Of a stretch of DNA of 64,000 nt, positions 39,011 through 51,750 are shown piece after piece. The notes under the pieces are model-generated. The model worked only from the letters and a program-made list of their open reading frames with translations, was not told the DNA's origin and did no database searches. The DNA comes from Onchocerca volvulus (Eukaryota > Nematoda > Chromadorea > Rhabditida > Onchocercidae). Position numbers and translations under genes: made by a program. The stretch is from NCBI GenBank assembly GCA_000499405.2, contig HG738143.1, positions 186,001-250,000 of the forward strand, in the 5' to 3' direction. How positions within the stretch are numbered: the first letter of the stretch is position 1; each line of letters starts with the position of its first letter.

Positions 39011-39329
39011 TGTAGTAGAAATAAATGGTAGAAGTGGAAAGAATTATAATTTTTAGTTTCAATTAATGATTTTTTTTTTTGTTTTTTTTCTTAATAAGAT
39101 CAAATGAAATCGTGATATAAGTAAATGCTTATGTCATGATAAATGTCATCAAATGTCAACCAATCAGAAATTGTTGTTGAGAAGTACAATTTGAGGGATT
39201 GAAGAAGTTAAATAGGATGAATGATAACTTGTGTGTATGTTGTGTTTAGAGTCCCATAAATGTCAAATTTGATCATTGGCCGATTCGAAAGTGATAGGGT
39301 CCATCTCAGATATTGATTTCTATGATGGA

Positions 39330-39430
39330 CAGACAGATAAATTGCGCACAGACAGCTAGACAAATACCTATTTGCAGACAGACAGACACATAAACAGACA
39401 GACAGACAGTCACACACACACACACACATA
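39330..39430. repeat. CAGA/ACAC microsatellite
   Basis: Runs of GACA tetranucleotides (CAGACAGACAGACA near 39353-39410) grade into a pure CA repeat up to about 39428. Simple-sequence DNA. Confidence 0.95.
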
Positions 39431-39647
39431 TTCATAGAGAATCGTTTCAATAGTAAGTAGTATTGCACAGCTGTTTATTCTTTTTCCATTATGATGGTCG
39501 AAATGTTCCCTTACCTTCCTAATATATGCTATTTTCATTTTATTTGGCGATTTGGTCAATTGATTATTTGTAATTAATTTATTAGAAATCATTAATTAGA
39601 TAATTAATTAATATATTAAACCTGGAATAGGAAATTATACGTATAAA

Positions 39648-39672
39648 ATATATATATATATATATATATATA
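39648..39672. repeat. TA dinucleotide repeat
   Basis: About twelve uninterrupted TA units in intergenic DNA. Confidence 0.95.
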
Positions 39673-40339
39673 GGTTGAATTTGAAATTATTTCATTTATT
39701 TTTATGCATCATTGCACATAATTAATATTGATTTATTGGGAATTATTAATTAAGGAATGAATTTAAATTAGAGAATTATATATGCATATGAATATGTAAT
39801 ATATGTATAGAAATTATTCGAATTTGGAATTTTTATTTTACTACTGTATGTTTGTATGGATTTATTGAAAATTAATAATTAGCAAATCAATTAATGTTAA
39901 ATATAGAAATTTTCCAGGAAATTATATAATTTTGTTATATATACAAATTTGAAATTTAGTTTATGTATTACTATATGTGTTATATTGATTTATTGAACAT
40001 TCCTAATTAGGAAATGAATTAAGGTTAGACTTAAAATTTGGAAATCTCTAGTCAAACAGAGGATTTTTATTATTTAATTTAAGATTAATTAATTTTATAC
40101 ATTACTCTATATTGACAATGAATATTTTTATATTATATTATCTCTCAAGATGACACATATTTTTCCTCCTTTTTTAATCATTTTTCGAAACTTTTTTTTT
40201 TTTTTTAATTATTTGATTATAATTTTTCTTTTAAATTTGAAGTAAATTTTATATTTAAAAAAAAAAAAAGATTATATTATAATAGTCTTAGTATAATAGT
40301 TTGTTCGTGTTTGACTTTATTTTTTTTTCCTACGTTTCA

Positions 40340-40890
40340 TTAACATTTCGCTATTTCGCTGACGTGTGTATCACGTAGACTATGGAATGTTTCGTTTTTT
40401 TCGCTACAAACGTCTATCACGTAGAATGTCAAACGCCTATCACGTAGGATGTCTTATGACTTTTAATATTTGCAAATGTTTATCACGCTGGTCTATTTCA
40501 CGTAGGATATTGGGTCAATGATATTTGCAAATATGTATCACGTCGGATACAGATATTTATTAATTTCATAAAAGGTTTTTGATGTCGCGGATGTGTACCA
40601 CATTAATTTGAATCACATTGGATACGGACATTTATTGATCTGATAAAAAAAAAGGGTTTTGATATCACGGATGTATATCACGTTTTAATTTGTATCCTGT
40701 AGGATACGGACATTTATTGGATCATGATATTGAAGATGTGTATCACGTTAACCTGTATTCTATAGATACGGACATTTATGACGTAGCGGATGTGTATCAC
40801 GTTAAAATCTATGAAAAGTTTCATGACGTCGTAGATTGTATGACATTAAAGATTTCGTGCAATGCTTATGACACGAATTTATATCATATC
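40340..40890. repeat. Degenerate array with TATCACGTAGGATA motif
   Basis: Variants of TATCACGTAGGATACGGACA followed by TTTATTGAT...GCGGATGTG recur throughout. The landmark CGGACATTTAT appears three times between about 40625 and 40780 at spacings of roughly 60-80 bases, with shorter TATCACGTAGA/G units between 40365 and 40510. The repeat has a clearly higher GC content than its flanks. A 67-codon frame at 40690-40893 is repeat-derived (recurrent DVYHVN). Confidence 0.75.
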
Positions 40891-40894
40891 TGAC

Positions 40895-41547
40895 ACAATT
40901 ATCAGTTATTCTGAAAGTTTCAATGATTTCATGATTGTATAATTTTTTCACCCATGCTTTTACAATTGTTACTATTCGGATTGTAAATTAAAGTAGAAAC
41001 TAAAAATTACTGAGAATTATATCCTCATTTATTCACTGTTAGATGTTTTATTGATTTTATTTCATTAATTGCGTTTTTTTTTTTGAATTCTAAAAATTCT
41101 GAAATTCATTATAAGATAATGAAATTGTATCTTTCAAATTAAGCATTTGGTTGTTGATTTTTTTTTTTTTCACTACCAATTTAATTCTTATTTTTTAACA
41201 TTACTTATTCGGTGAATTATAAAAATGTTTTGAATTCATGGAATTTTGCTATGGAATACATCATAAGTATTTGTGCACGAAATTAAATAGAATGGATTTT
41301 ATCAGTCGTAATTTCTTCCAGTATTATTTGTAATTTTTAATTATTATTATTATTACTATTATTCAGTAGTTTAATTTAATCAGAGTGTAATTTATTCGTC
41401 GGTTTTTAGAGGGGTTGATATTATATTTTTTATGCGTCATACATTTCATCATATTATCTATCTATTTGTTGAATTTGTCATTTCAGAATTTTTATATTTA
41501 TGCTTATTTTATATCTGCATATTCGACGTTGTTAATGCATAATTACG
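40895..41547. other. Spacer upstream of the MTA gene
   Basis: AT-rich with a short TTATTA run near 41340. I see no TATA-like or initiator motif that I can defend, and no trans-splice acceptor immediately before the ATG at 41548. Confidence 0.35.
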
Positions 41548-44500
41548 ATGGCGCAGAATATGTATCGAGTTGGAGGTAAAGTTTTGAGTTTTGGAGTGCA
41601 TCGATCATAAATGTAATTTATCCTTCTTTCATCTTTTGATGTTTATTTTATGTTAGTTATTCGAAAAAATCATTAATAGATAATGTTTAATAATAAGTAG
41701 TGATAAATGATACAAATAATTAATAATAAATGATTGATTAATAAGTGAACTTCATTTCAATATATGTAATCATTTTTTCAGACTTTGTATACTTCGAAAT
41801 TTCAAGTGCAGCTCCGTATCAAGTTCGAAAAATTGAAGAATTAAATAAGGTATTTTATATTTACTAAATTAATTACATAGTTAATCAATGATTATTTCGT
41901 TTTATCTTGCAAATTTGTCTTAGTAAACATTAAAAGTAATTGAATATATGTATAGTAGTTTTTCTCTTTCTCTGTTGTTTTTGGTTTCCAGCCTTTAGTA
42001 ATTGAAATTGGAAAAATAAATTAAATTTCTTTCTTCTTTGATTAAAGCTTGCCAGGATTTCCTTATCAGGTCAGTATGTATTATCTCTATTGGAGAATGT
42101 CACTTTTTTTCAATATAATATTCTTCAAATATTTATTGTAGTATTTGAAATTTGGTCGCAATTTTTAGACGCCATCAGGAAATGTTGAAGCGAAAGTGTC
42201 GTGCTTTTGTCGAAGACGTGACTTGCCTACATCGTTGCTTAAAGTAGCTGATCGAGCAGAAAGAGTTGGTAAGTAGTTAGATATAGTGTTTCATAATTAA
42301 AAATTCTTAAGTATAACTTCTGGAGAGTTTTTCTATAATCAAAATGCACTGGAGAAGATAGGCCCAGAAGCAAACAAAAAAAGAAAATTATAAAACCATA
42401 CAAAAGCAGCATATTGTTTTCTCTTTTTTCCAAGTTTTCCTTTTTTTTTAGATAAAGTGATAAATACACGGCGACGTCTTGTTATCACACCATCTGCTCC
42501 TACTGGGGATGCAAGCGATGAATCATCTGATGGGACAAAAAAAGGTAATAAATCTGAATCATTAATAATGTTATGTCAGAAATCTTTCAGTTATCTAAAA
42601 AATAGATATTTGATAAAATAAGATCCCTTTCATCATGTTTTAGGATTGAAATTTGACAGTATTGAGAAATTATGGTATATATTCTACAGTTTCTCAGTTC
42701 TGACCAATCATTTTTCAAATAAATTTTGAGGCATTGGCAGATCTAAGATTCTGTATGTCTAATTATCAATAGCCTGATCAACGTGGATAATCGAAATAAG
42801 TTATAAGCTCATTCGTTTGGCTGGTTTCGGACATGGATTTGTTACCATGTCGGGTATGTATTGCGAGATGGGAATATTACCTTGAATTACCAATTAGTTC
42901 GAGTATTCATGATTGAAATTATTCCAATAGCTAAAGTTTTCAGACTTCATATTTGATTATCCTCAGTTACTTAAAATTAATGTGACAAGCAGTGTTAACT
43001 TTATGACAGCATCGCAACAATATATAATAATTTGTATAGATGATGAAAGTTCACCTGAAAATGGTCAACAAAATAATCAGGAAACTAAAGATGACACCAC
43101 TTCAACAACTACTCCTGAGGAGACTGATTCACCAAAGCCTATGTGTGTAGATACTGGTGATGATGAAGAAGTGGAATCTGAGAATAAAGGTAATTTTATT
43201 TCGTTGCTGTTGGGAAAATGTATTTCAGTTGATGATTTTTTGGTGTCAGCACGCTTCCATCGCATCGTGTTGTAAATGAAGTCAGGATCTTAATTGATTT
43301 TATATTTTTAGATACCAAAGAAGACGACGAAAAGGATAAAGACAGTGAAAAGTCAAAAGAAGGTGGTTATGGCTTTGCGGGTCTTCCAAAAGGAGCGGAA
43401 AATTTGACACCGAAAGAAAGACATGTATTAAGGTAGGCTATATTTGATGGAAAAGCGAATTAGAAGTTTAACAAATTAGCGGAATTTGAGGAGGTCTTCG
43501 GTGTATATGATTAATATGAAAGGTAATATATAATGATATAATTGTTCGTCAAGATTTTCTGCTTCTGGAAAATTTGGATTCATTGACACAGAATTCTTTA
43601 CTAACAACAATAGTCGTTTGATTTTCAGACAGCATGAACTTTATCTTACTCGACAAATTGAAGCACTTCCAGCAACGCATATTCGTGGCAAATGCAATGT
43701 AACATTGTTAAGTGAAGTTGAAACTCCGGATATGTATTTAGATCGTGAAGTAAGTTTTGAGAGTCTTAAAGGAATGAAAAGTTAGAGAATACGCTGAGAC
43801 GATTCGTTATCGGCTCTTCTTTTTTGATTTACGAAATGGATTTCAGACGAATCAGTTTTGCAGGATGCTTTCTTTTATTCATTGGTATTTGATCCAACTG
43901 CAATGACATTATTAGCTGATAAAGGTGAAATACGAGTTGGTGAAAAATATCAGTGTGATGTGCCTGACGATATGGCACCAGATGCTGTGGATGAAAACAA
44001 AGAGAATGGGTAAGTTGTAATATACTTTTTCTTTTCTTCGATTATAAATTTGAATATAGTTTTTTGATCATTGTGACAGTCATGTCGATTATACCACTCA
44101 TTGCTACCATCACTGTAATTTAAGATAATCGACATAAATTTCAATTTTGGGAAATTTTTAGAAAATATCGTTACGATTGTGAGTTAAAAAAGCTATTTCT
44201 GGATATGAATTCCCAAAAAATTCTGAAGACGAAATTTTTGCATGCTATAAAATCATAATTCAGAAATCTGGTACTTGATGAAAGTCAAGATGATGAAAAA
44301 ACAGTTGTGTCGACATCGAAGCGCGAATTTCTTGTTTACCATCCACATCATAATTTAACAGATCGTGATATCGATCAGTTTTTGATTGTTGCAAGGTATT
44401 ATTCATTGGTGATAATAGGAATTTGTTTGAAGATTTTCAGAATTGCATATACATTTTTGTTTAATTTTTTTGTTATTGCCATCCTTTTTACAATATTCAG

Positions 44501-47500
44501 AGCGGTTGGAACATTTTCACGTGCATTGGATACGTCATCTTCAATGAAACTACCTTCGTTACACATGACTGCAGCAGCTGCAAGTCGTGATGTTACCCTT
44601 TTTCATGCTATGGCACTTTTGCATCAAGCAAATTATGATATGGGGCAGGTACATATTTGTTTTACGTTCTTTTGACGTAGTTCAATGTTTTCAGCTTTAT
44701 TGATTTTAAAACTGTTGTTAACTATTTATTTGGGAGTGTAATAAGAGATACAAAAAGTTGGAGGGCAAGTGAAGTATGATGGAATGTTGAAGATTTGCAT
44801 TTGAATAATAATTAGTGTTTTGAATGAAGATTATCATTATTGTTCTATATTTAGTTTAGCGCATCTCTGGATAATTATTATTTTTGATTTTGATTCAATT
44901 TTTTTGGTTTTGATTTGACTTTATTTATTATTGACCGTAATTGAAAGAGGAATTGTATGTTAATTTTTTGTTGGATTAAAAATTAGCGATCATAACTAAA
45001 GAATTAGTAATAATGGAATTATGAAATAAGATATTAGTACTTAAGAATTAAAGTATATAGTTTTATCCATCTTAATACTAGTAAGGATGCTTGATATAGT
45101 AGTCGAAGTTTTCCGAAAGCATTTGGAAATGAGATAGATAGAATAATAAGGAGTGAGCAATATAGGAAACAATTGTTTAGAAATCAATCGTTTACAAAAA
45201 AAAAAAAAAGAGGTGTTCTTAGGGGAGTCGAATTTAATCCAAAATATTAGTTGACCATGCAAACTTTATGTAACTGATTCATCAAAAGAACTGAGTGAAT
45301 GAAAATATTGCATCTTTTTTAAGTCGTCTACTTGTAATTAATAAAAAAAATTTCTTTTTAAGGCAGTGAAATACTTGGTACCTCCGCCTAGTAAGCAACA
45401 TTATCCGTTGGATGCAGACAAGACAACATCGCACAATACGGTTAGCTTGGGTGGACCGATATTATGTCGTGATCAAATGGAAGAATGGTCAGCAGCGGAA
45501 GCAAATCTTTTCGAAGAAGCAGTGGAAAAATATGGGAAAGATTTCAGTGATATACGTGCTGATTATCTACCATGGAAATCAATGCGGGATATTGTTGAAT
45601 ATTATTATATGTGGAAAACGACAAATCGTTATGTTGAAGTTAAAAAAAACAAAGCAGTAGAACAAGAAAGCAAGTTAAAACAAGTATATATACCGAATTA
45701 TAATAAGCCAAATCCAAATTTGGTTGGACCACCGAATCCTAGCGGACAACCAATGAAAGGTACGTCAACATGTGAAAGTTGTCAAGTGGATGAATCAACT
45801 CAATGGTATGCATGGGGTCCAGCGCATCTACAACTTCGTTTATGTAGCATTTGTTGGTCTCAATGGAAAAAGTATGGTGGACTGAAACGTGTTCATGAAT
45901 ATGGTTAGTTATTTTCGTTTTGAAAACTGACTTTTTAACATTTTCAGATTTATTTGAAGAAATTATTATCGGAATGCTTTTTTGCTGGAAATTGCGATAT
46001 GTTAATAGAAATGTATTCTTTGTCAGAATACATTCTTACATACATTATTCTTTACAGTACTTTATTCTTTTTTTAAGTCTTCCTTTTTTTTTTTTTCACT
46101 TCTTAAGTAGAAACGAATTCATTTAGAAATAAATTTACATTTATGTTCGCTTGTCATTCCATAATTGGAAAGTGTTCTAGAATGATCACTGATTTTGATC
46201 AAAGTAGAAAGAAAATTGCTTTGTAAAAAGATAATTACTATTCATCAGTTGGAGCTTATAACACGAATATACGAAATATACCGTTTCCATAATTGGAAGA
46301 TGCTCTAGAATGACCACATCTGAATTTATGTTTATCAGACATGAAAATTTATTACTGAATACTTATGAATGATTCAGAATCTTACGATCTTGATGGTGCA
46401 ACGACACAAGAATCAACATCACAGCCTCAAGCGCAATCACAGAAATTAACATCTACAGTTGGTGCAGCTAGTTTTATCAGTCGGAATTCTGGGGCAGTTG
46501 GTTCTACTGCTTCGGTAAATAGAAAAATTTGTTTAAACTGAATGAAGCAATAACGCTTATTTAATTTCATAATTATTCAACAAACTTCAAAAGAATCTTC
46601 CGAATGTTATCCTTGGGATTTCCAGAATTTCTATTTATTCTGGCATTTTCCAGTTTGTTTTTGTCTCTTATCTCCTTTTCTCCTCTTCTCTCCGATGTTG
46701 GAATCAAGACTGATAAATCACTATAGATTTCAGGATTATCTAAGAACTTTTAAGCAAGCCGAGTCAAACTGATCAAACGATCGAATCATACATAATCTAA
46801 GCAAATCAAAGTTTCTTTTCGCTAATTTTAGGCAAGGAATGGAATTAATAGTCGTTCCGGTACTGGCCAAATGTTAGGACGTCTGCCATCTAGTCATTCA
46901 CAAGCACAGCAAAAATTGTCCGGAGCAGGACATTCATCATCAGTGAAAACGCGAGTTGCTTTTTATCTTAATACAACATTATCAATGCGAATTGCCCGAA
47001 GACTGGCACCAAAATCATTATTCAATATTCGACGTTCCGCACGACGTCCTTTTTTACCCATAAATGGACATGCTATCAAACAGTATTGTAAGTGATTTTA
47101 TTAAGTTCTTAAGTAGGTTTGCAGCTTGTATAATAGTAGTTCTGCCACTTATTAACACTTATATTAAACTCCTAAGATGTTACTGCTAAGTCTTTTACGC
47201 TTACTGAATTATGCAGTGACATCAGAAATTAATGTAGAAATATTTAGTTAGTTTTAGGTCTTTGAAAATATTTCATTGTTGAAAAATATGCCTCCATAAT
47301 TGAGTACTTGGATGTAGCTGTCGATTATGTAAAACTTTTACCTAACTTTTTCTTACTTTGATTCATATCTTGGAATTGCTAATTATTCAAAGTCTTTTGT
47401 AATATTTTCAACGTCTTTTAAATGATACTTAGCATTTCTTCCCCGAAATTTTGATCAATTTTCTGAAAATTCTCATTATTTATGAAAATTTTCATTATTA

Positions 47501-50500
47501 TTTGAAATTTTCAATTTTCATTAATTATTTTCTGAAAATTTTCACTATTCATCAGTTTTAATATTGCTTTTTCAGGCACAACTCGTCAACCATATGAAAT
47601 AATCCGTGCAGCAAAGCAAATTAAAGCCAACAAACTTCCTGATTCACTTGTTGCTCAAATAGCCTCATCGATCATTGCTTCTAGTGCACAATTTGCTCAG
47701 ATGGGAACTACGATATCAAATATTCAGAAACGGCATGGAAGTGATAAAGGAGCACCACCGATCAAAAGACAGGTTTCATTATCTTGAGCTTATTTCGTTT
47801 CTTGTGTCGTTTCGCAGTTTCCTCAAATTTGAAATTTCGACAATTCTAGATGATATTCTCGATTTCCAACTTTTTTCAAATTATTTAAATCAAATTTTCC
47901 TTACATTTTCAATTTTTTAATTACCTCATAGCATGGTTTTTTTTTTTCTTTTTATCTTTCTCAGAATGGATAACTAAATTGTGCACAAGCATAAATGCAC
48001 CCAAAACGCACTGATTGGAATTAACTATTCATTTTATCTTTTTTACTCTAAATTTCACTTTGTCGCACAGTTTGAATTTTTTTCGGCAAATTTAGTTTAT
48101 AATGTTGATAATCACAAAGGTTTTATGCGCGCAAGGTTTTTATGATTTTATTTTTTATTTTATGCGCTGCTGTAATCTAAGAGGAGTAGAAATGACCATG
48201 AATTTGGAACTTTTAATTTTGGATCTTTTTTCTCCCTTGGAGTTATTTAGGTTTCTCTTCTTGATATAGAAATTGTGAAGCAAATGCGATTGAAAATAAG
48301 TAAATGATCCTAAATAATTCTTCCACTTCACCTAGCTTAGTTATTATTTGGCAACATATGGGCCAGGATATTTGACAAAATATCGTTTATTATTATAAGA
48401 GGAAATAAGCTATTAAACTTAAGATTTCAATAAATGAAACATTTATTATTAATGATTGACTGGAACAGTTGTAAAGAATTATATTAAGTGGTGATGATTG
48501 TTTTAATAAAGTTTTTTCAATTATTTTCTGAATATAGATAGTGGTAGATGATCTTATTATTTCATTTTATCTTTTTTTTTTTTTTTCATTTTGACAAAGA
48601 AAGTTAAGCGTTCAAGTAAATACGAAATGAATGCATGATTTTCAAAAATTGTATTGATGGAACTAAAATGAAAATTGGAAACCAGAAATTAAAATAACAT
48701 TTTGACCAATCGTTTGAATTTCTAATTGATTAGAACTTTAAAAAAATTCATGAATTCAATGTATATAAATTGATTATCGATTCTAAGCAAGATGTGCCTC
48801 ATTGTGATTAAATTCTTTTGCAACTTCATATAATACATAGGATCTTCTTAATTGATAGCAGCACTACATGCATCTGCATGCATGAGGATATATGTCTTCT
48901 TTCGTAATGTCTAAATTCAGAGCCTTCTCGATTATTCTGGAATGGATGATGGATAGAAATGGAAGATAAGTTGTAATAATGTCATCGTAGATTTGATAAA
49001 TTTTAGTTTTTTTTTTTAGTTTTCGTTTTCTTTTTTCATTGCAGCATTTGCAACAAACGGTAACACAACCGCAGCAGCAAAGTGCTATTCATCTGATGAG
49101 TACCGGAACCGTTGGTACCGCTCATACTCATTATCATCATCCTGCAGTAGTATCAATTGCAACACCTGGTGTAACACCACCACCATCACTATCAGCAACA
49201 GTAGCACCACCATCATTACCACCTCCACCACCACCACCACCATCACTGCCACCATCACCATCATTACCATCACTTCCACCATCACAATCATTACAATCAC
49301 CGTTGCAACCACAATTAGCTGCAGTTCATTCTGGTGCACATATTAGCAGCACGATTGTTACTAAACCATCATCATTAAGTCCAAGTAAAATTGTTTGCAC
49401 TACCATTCGTAACCAACAATCACACTTAGGTCATGTCACGAGTGCTGTAACAGCAAATGCAATGCATAATTTTGCGCATGAAGCAAATAAGCCAGTAGCT
49501 GCAGTAACACCTTTATCACTTCCTACTTCTGTTCTTGTACCACCAACTATTGCTGCTGTTAATCCCGCACTTTTTGCTGCAACAATACAGCAACAGCAAC
49601 AACAACAACAACAACAACAACAACACCAAAATCAGCAACAACAACAACAAACACAACAGCTACAGGCAGTGGCAACAATTGCACGAACGGCAACAACAAC
49701 TACTTCGGCATCACAATCGCAAATCCCGCAACCAGCACTTCTGATTGGTATCGATACAAGTGCACACGATAAAAAAGCTACCACAGCAACCGGTTCCGTA
49801 TTGGCAACCGTGGGTACTTCAAGAAAGAAAAATTTTCAACCGGATAGTCGATGGAGTGGTTTGGATGAGAAGCTTTTATTCCTCGCTGGACCACGGCTAA
49901 AGTAAGTATAATGTATTAAGTCTGGTAGAAAATAATTGATAAAATGAGGAATTGAATGTAAGAATGAAATTAGTTTCAATAAGGAAATCGAAAAAGAATT
50001 ATATAATTAAGTCTTAAACATTCATTACGGAGTAGTGCAGTTCTCGAAAATTCTTTCAGGCAATTTTTTTTAAGTAGGTGAAAAGAAAAATTTTTTTGCG
50101 GAAATTCAGTAATGTGACGATTTATTTAAAGAGTGACAGTATGATATTTCGGACAGGATTTCACTTGTATAATAGCAAGAAATAAGTAAGCGGAAGGATG
50201 CTGAAATTATGATAGATTCTTGAAAATATCTATTAATTATATAGGTTTCCAAAGCACTTTTATGCATGCTTTTTTTCTTCGGTACATTTTTCCTTTTTTT
50301 AAAAGAAAACTTCATGGATTACATTTTGAAATTTTTTCGGAAAATTTAATTATGAAAGATTTCGGAGTATTAGCTTTATGCATGTTGCACATTTTTTCTT
50401 CATTAGTTATGATTATAATTTGGATATTTATTCAATTCTGACGAAACTGTGAATATTGGCACGACTGTAAATTTAGTTTTCTGAAATAGACTTAATGTCG

Positions 50501-50929
50501 GTCATCATATTATAAATGATGGTATTATTGTTGGTAATTCCAATTCTTGACCTTTATCAACGAGAATTTGGAATGGTTTTTTTCGACTCAATTTTATGAC
50601 TAGAATTTAATTGTTTTTTTTCTTACCAGTTTCATCCAATTTTTAATACTGATCAGTTAAACAAATTTTTACGCTATTATGGAATGATAAAATTTAAAAT
50701 AAAAGAGTTGAATATCAAACTATAATATGTATTAAATACAATTATTGATTAATTGTTAGAGAAAAAGGGCATTCATTTTTATCACTTACATTTTTTGTTT
50801 TTTTCTTTCAGAATATTACGTAGACGAATTTGTCCCAAGAAAATTGGCCGCCGTATCGCGTTGCATCCTTGTCGGAGTAGTGATTTTGTTATTAAACATT
50901 GGCATAATTTGCAGGGTTTTTTCATTTGA
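41548..50929 (+). CDS. lin-40: Metastasis-associated (MTA) family protein, NuRD corepressor subunit
   Basis: MTA proteins are scaffolds of the NuRD deacetylase/remodelling complex. Exons: 41548-41575, 41782-41849, 42169-42268, 42452-42544, 43040-43189, 43312-43432, 43629-43749, 43864-44009, 44264-44395, 44501-44648, 45363-45903, 46378-46514, 46832-47087, 47576-47772, 49045-49901, 50812-50929. They total 3213 bases (1070 residues) and all phases close. The BAH domain starts at the N-terminus ([15 protein letters not shown]) and is interrupted by an acidic S/T-rich stretch at ~97-170. Then come ELM2-type sequence ([33 protein letters not shown]), SANT at ~410-460 ([20 protein letters not shown]), a GATA-type finger with Cys506, Cys509, Cys530 and Cys533, and the MTA R1 region ([18 protein letters not shown]). 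Exon 15 adds a long Pro- and Gln-rich segment before a basic tail ([15 protein letters not shown]). Exon 11 uses a TTTTTAAG acceptor. C. elegans has two paralogs, lin-40 and egr-1; the symbol is the nearest equivalent, not proven orthology. Confidence 0.95.
46155..46320. repeat. Two-copy intronic direct repeat
   Basis: TCCATAATTGGAA(A)G followed by TGTTCTAGAATGA(T/C)CAC occurs near 46158 and 46288 within the intron after exon 11 of the MTA gene. The copies are similar but not identical. Confidence 0.7.
49588..49665 (+). repeat. CAA/CAG trinucleotide repeat coding polyglutamine
   Basis: Within exon 15 of the MTA gene a run of CAA and CAG codons encodes two Gln blocks separated by H-Q-N, about 12 and 6 residues long, followed by TQQ. 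Mixed CAA and CAG codons make it less prone to slippage than pure CAG, but length variation is likely. Confidence 0.95.
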
Positions 50930-51704
50930 TAGAGACACTTTGCTGATAGTACATGAAATATTATAAAAAATGGTTTTTTTTTTTTCAAAAAACGATCAAA
51001 TTCATAATATAATTTAAGTCTTTGTTAGGGAAAAATTAAGCCTTTAAATTAGATCATATTATGGATTTGATCATTTTGAATTATTTCTGATAAGTATTTT
51101 TTTTGTGGTATATTGTTATATGTTCTTAATTTTATTCACTAAGTATGTGTTTTGTATGCATGTGGATGTGGACGTATGTATGGTTTATGGATTTATGTTT
51201 ATGTGTGCGTGTGCTTGTATTTAAATTTTTTTAAATTTTCTTACTTTTTATAGCAGTGAATAGTTTTTCTTGTTATTTCAGAAAATGAGTGTTATCATTT
51301 CTCATGATTACATATTGATACAACTAGCTATATATGATATTTAGATATGAAAATGGCTTTATTAGTAATTAATCAAAAAAAATTTTGATCTACTTTGCAA
51401 ATTTCAATAAGATGTCGGAATAGGCTATTTAAAAACTATTTTAAACAATTGTTGATTATATAAATGAGCAGCGAGGTAATATTAACGGTTTTTTCAATTT
51501 GATCGTCAAATTCTTTGCTGGTTGAAAAGCTATCTACTGATTTTAAAATTGCAGTCAATTTATGAAACCATCATTTTTAATATCTATTTGTATCTATTCT
51601 TTTTTTTTTTGTACATCATTCTTTTGTCTGTTCGTTATGTTTTTTTTCCTCTTGTCTTTGAAATTTTGTATTTTTCAGGGGAAGTTTTGATACACATTAT
51701 ATAC

Positions 51705-51750
<46 letters not shown>

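Noticed and set aside
39208..39468. Cys-rich minus-strand open frame
   Set aside because: The Cys-Val and Ser-Val-Cys runs come from the CA/CAGA microsatellite.
49085..49339. Met/Val-rich minus-strand open frame
   Set aside because: It is the antisense shadow of the Pro/Ser-rich part of MTA exon 15.
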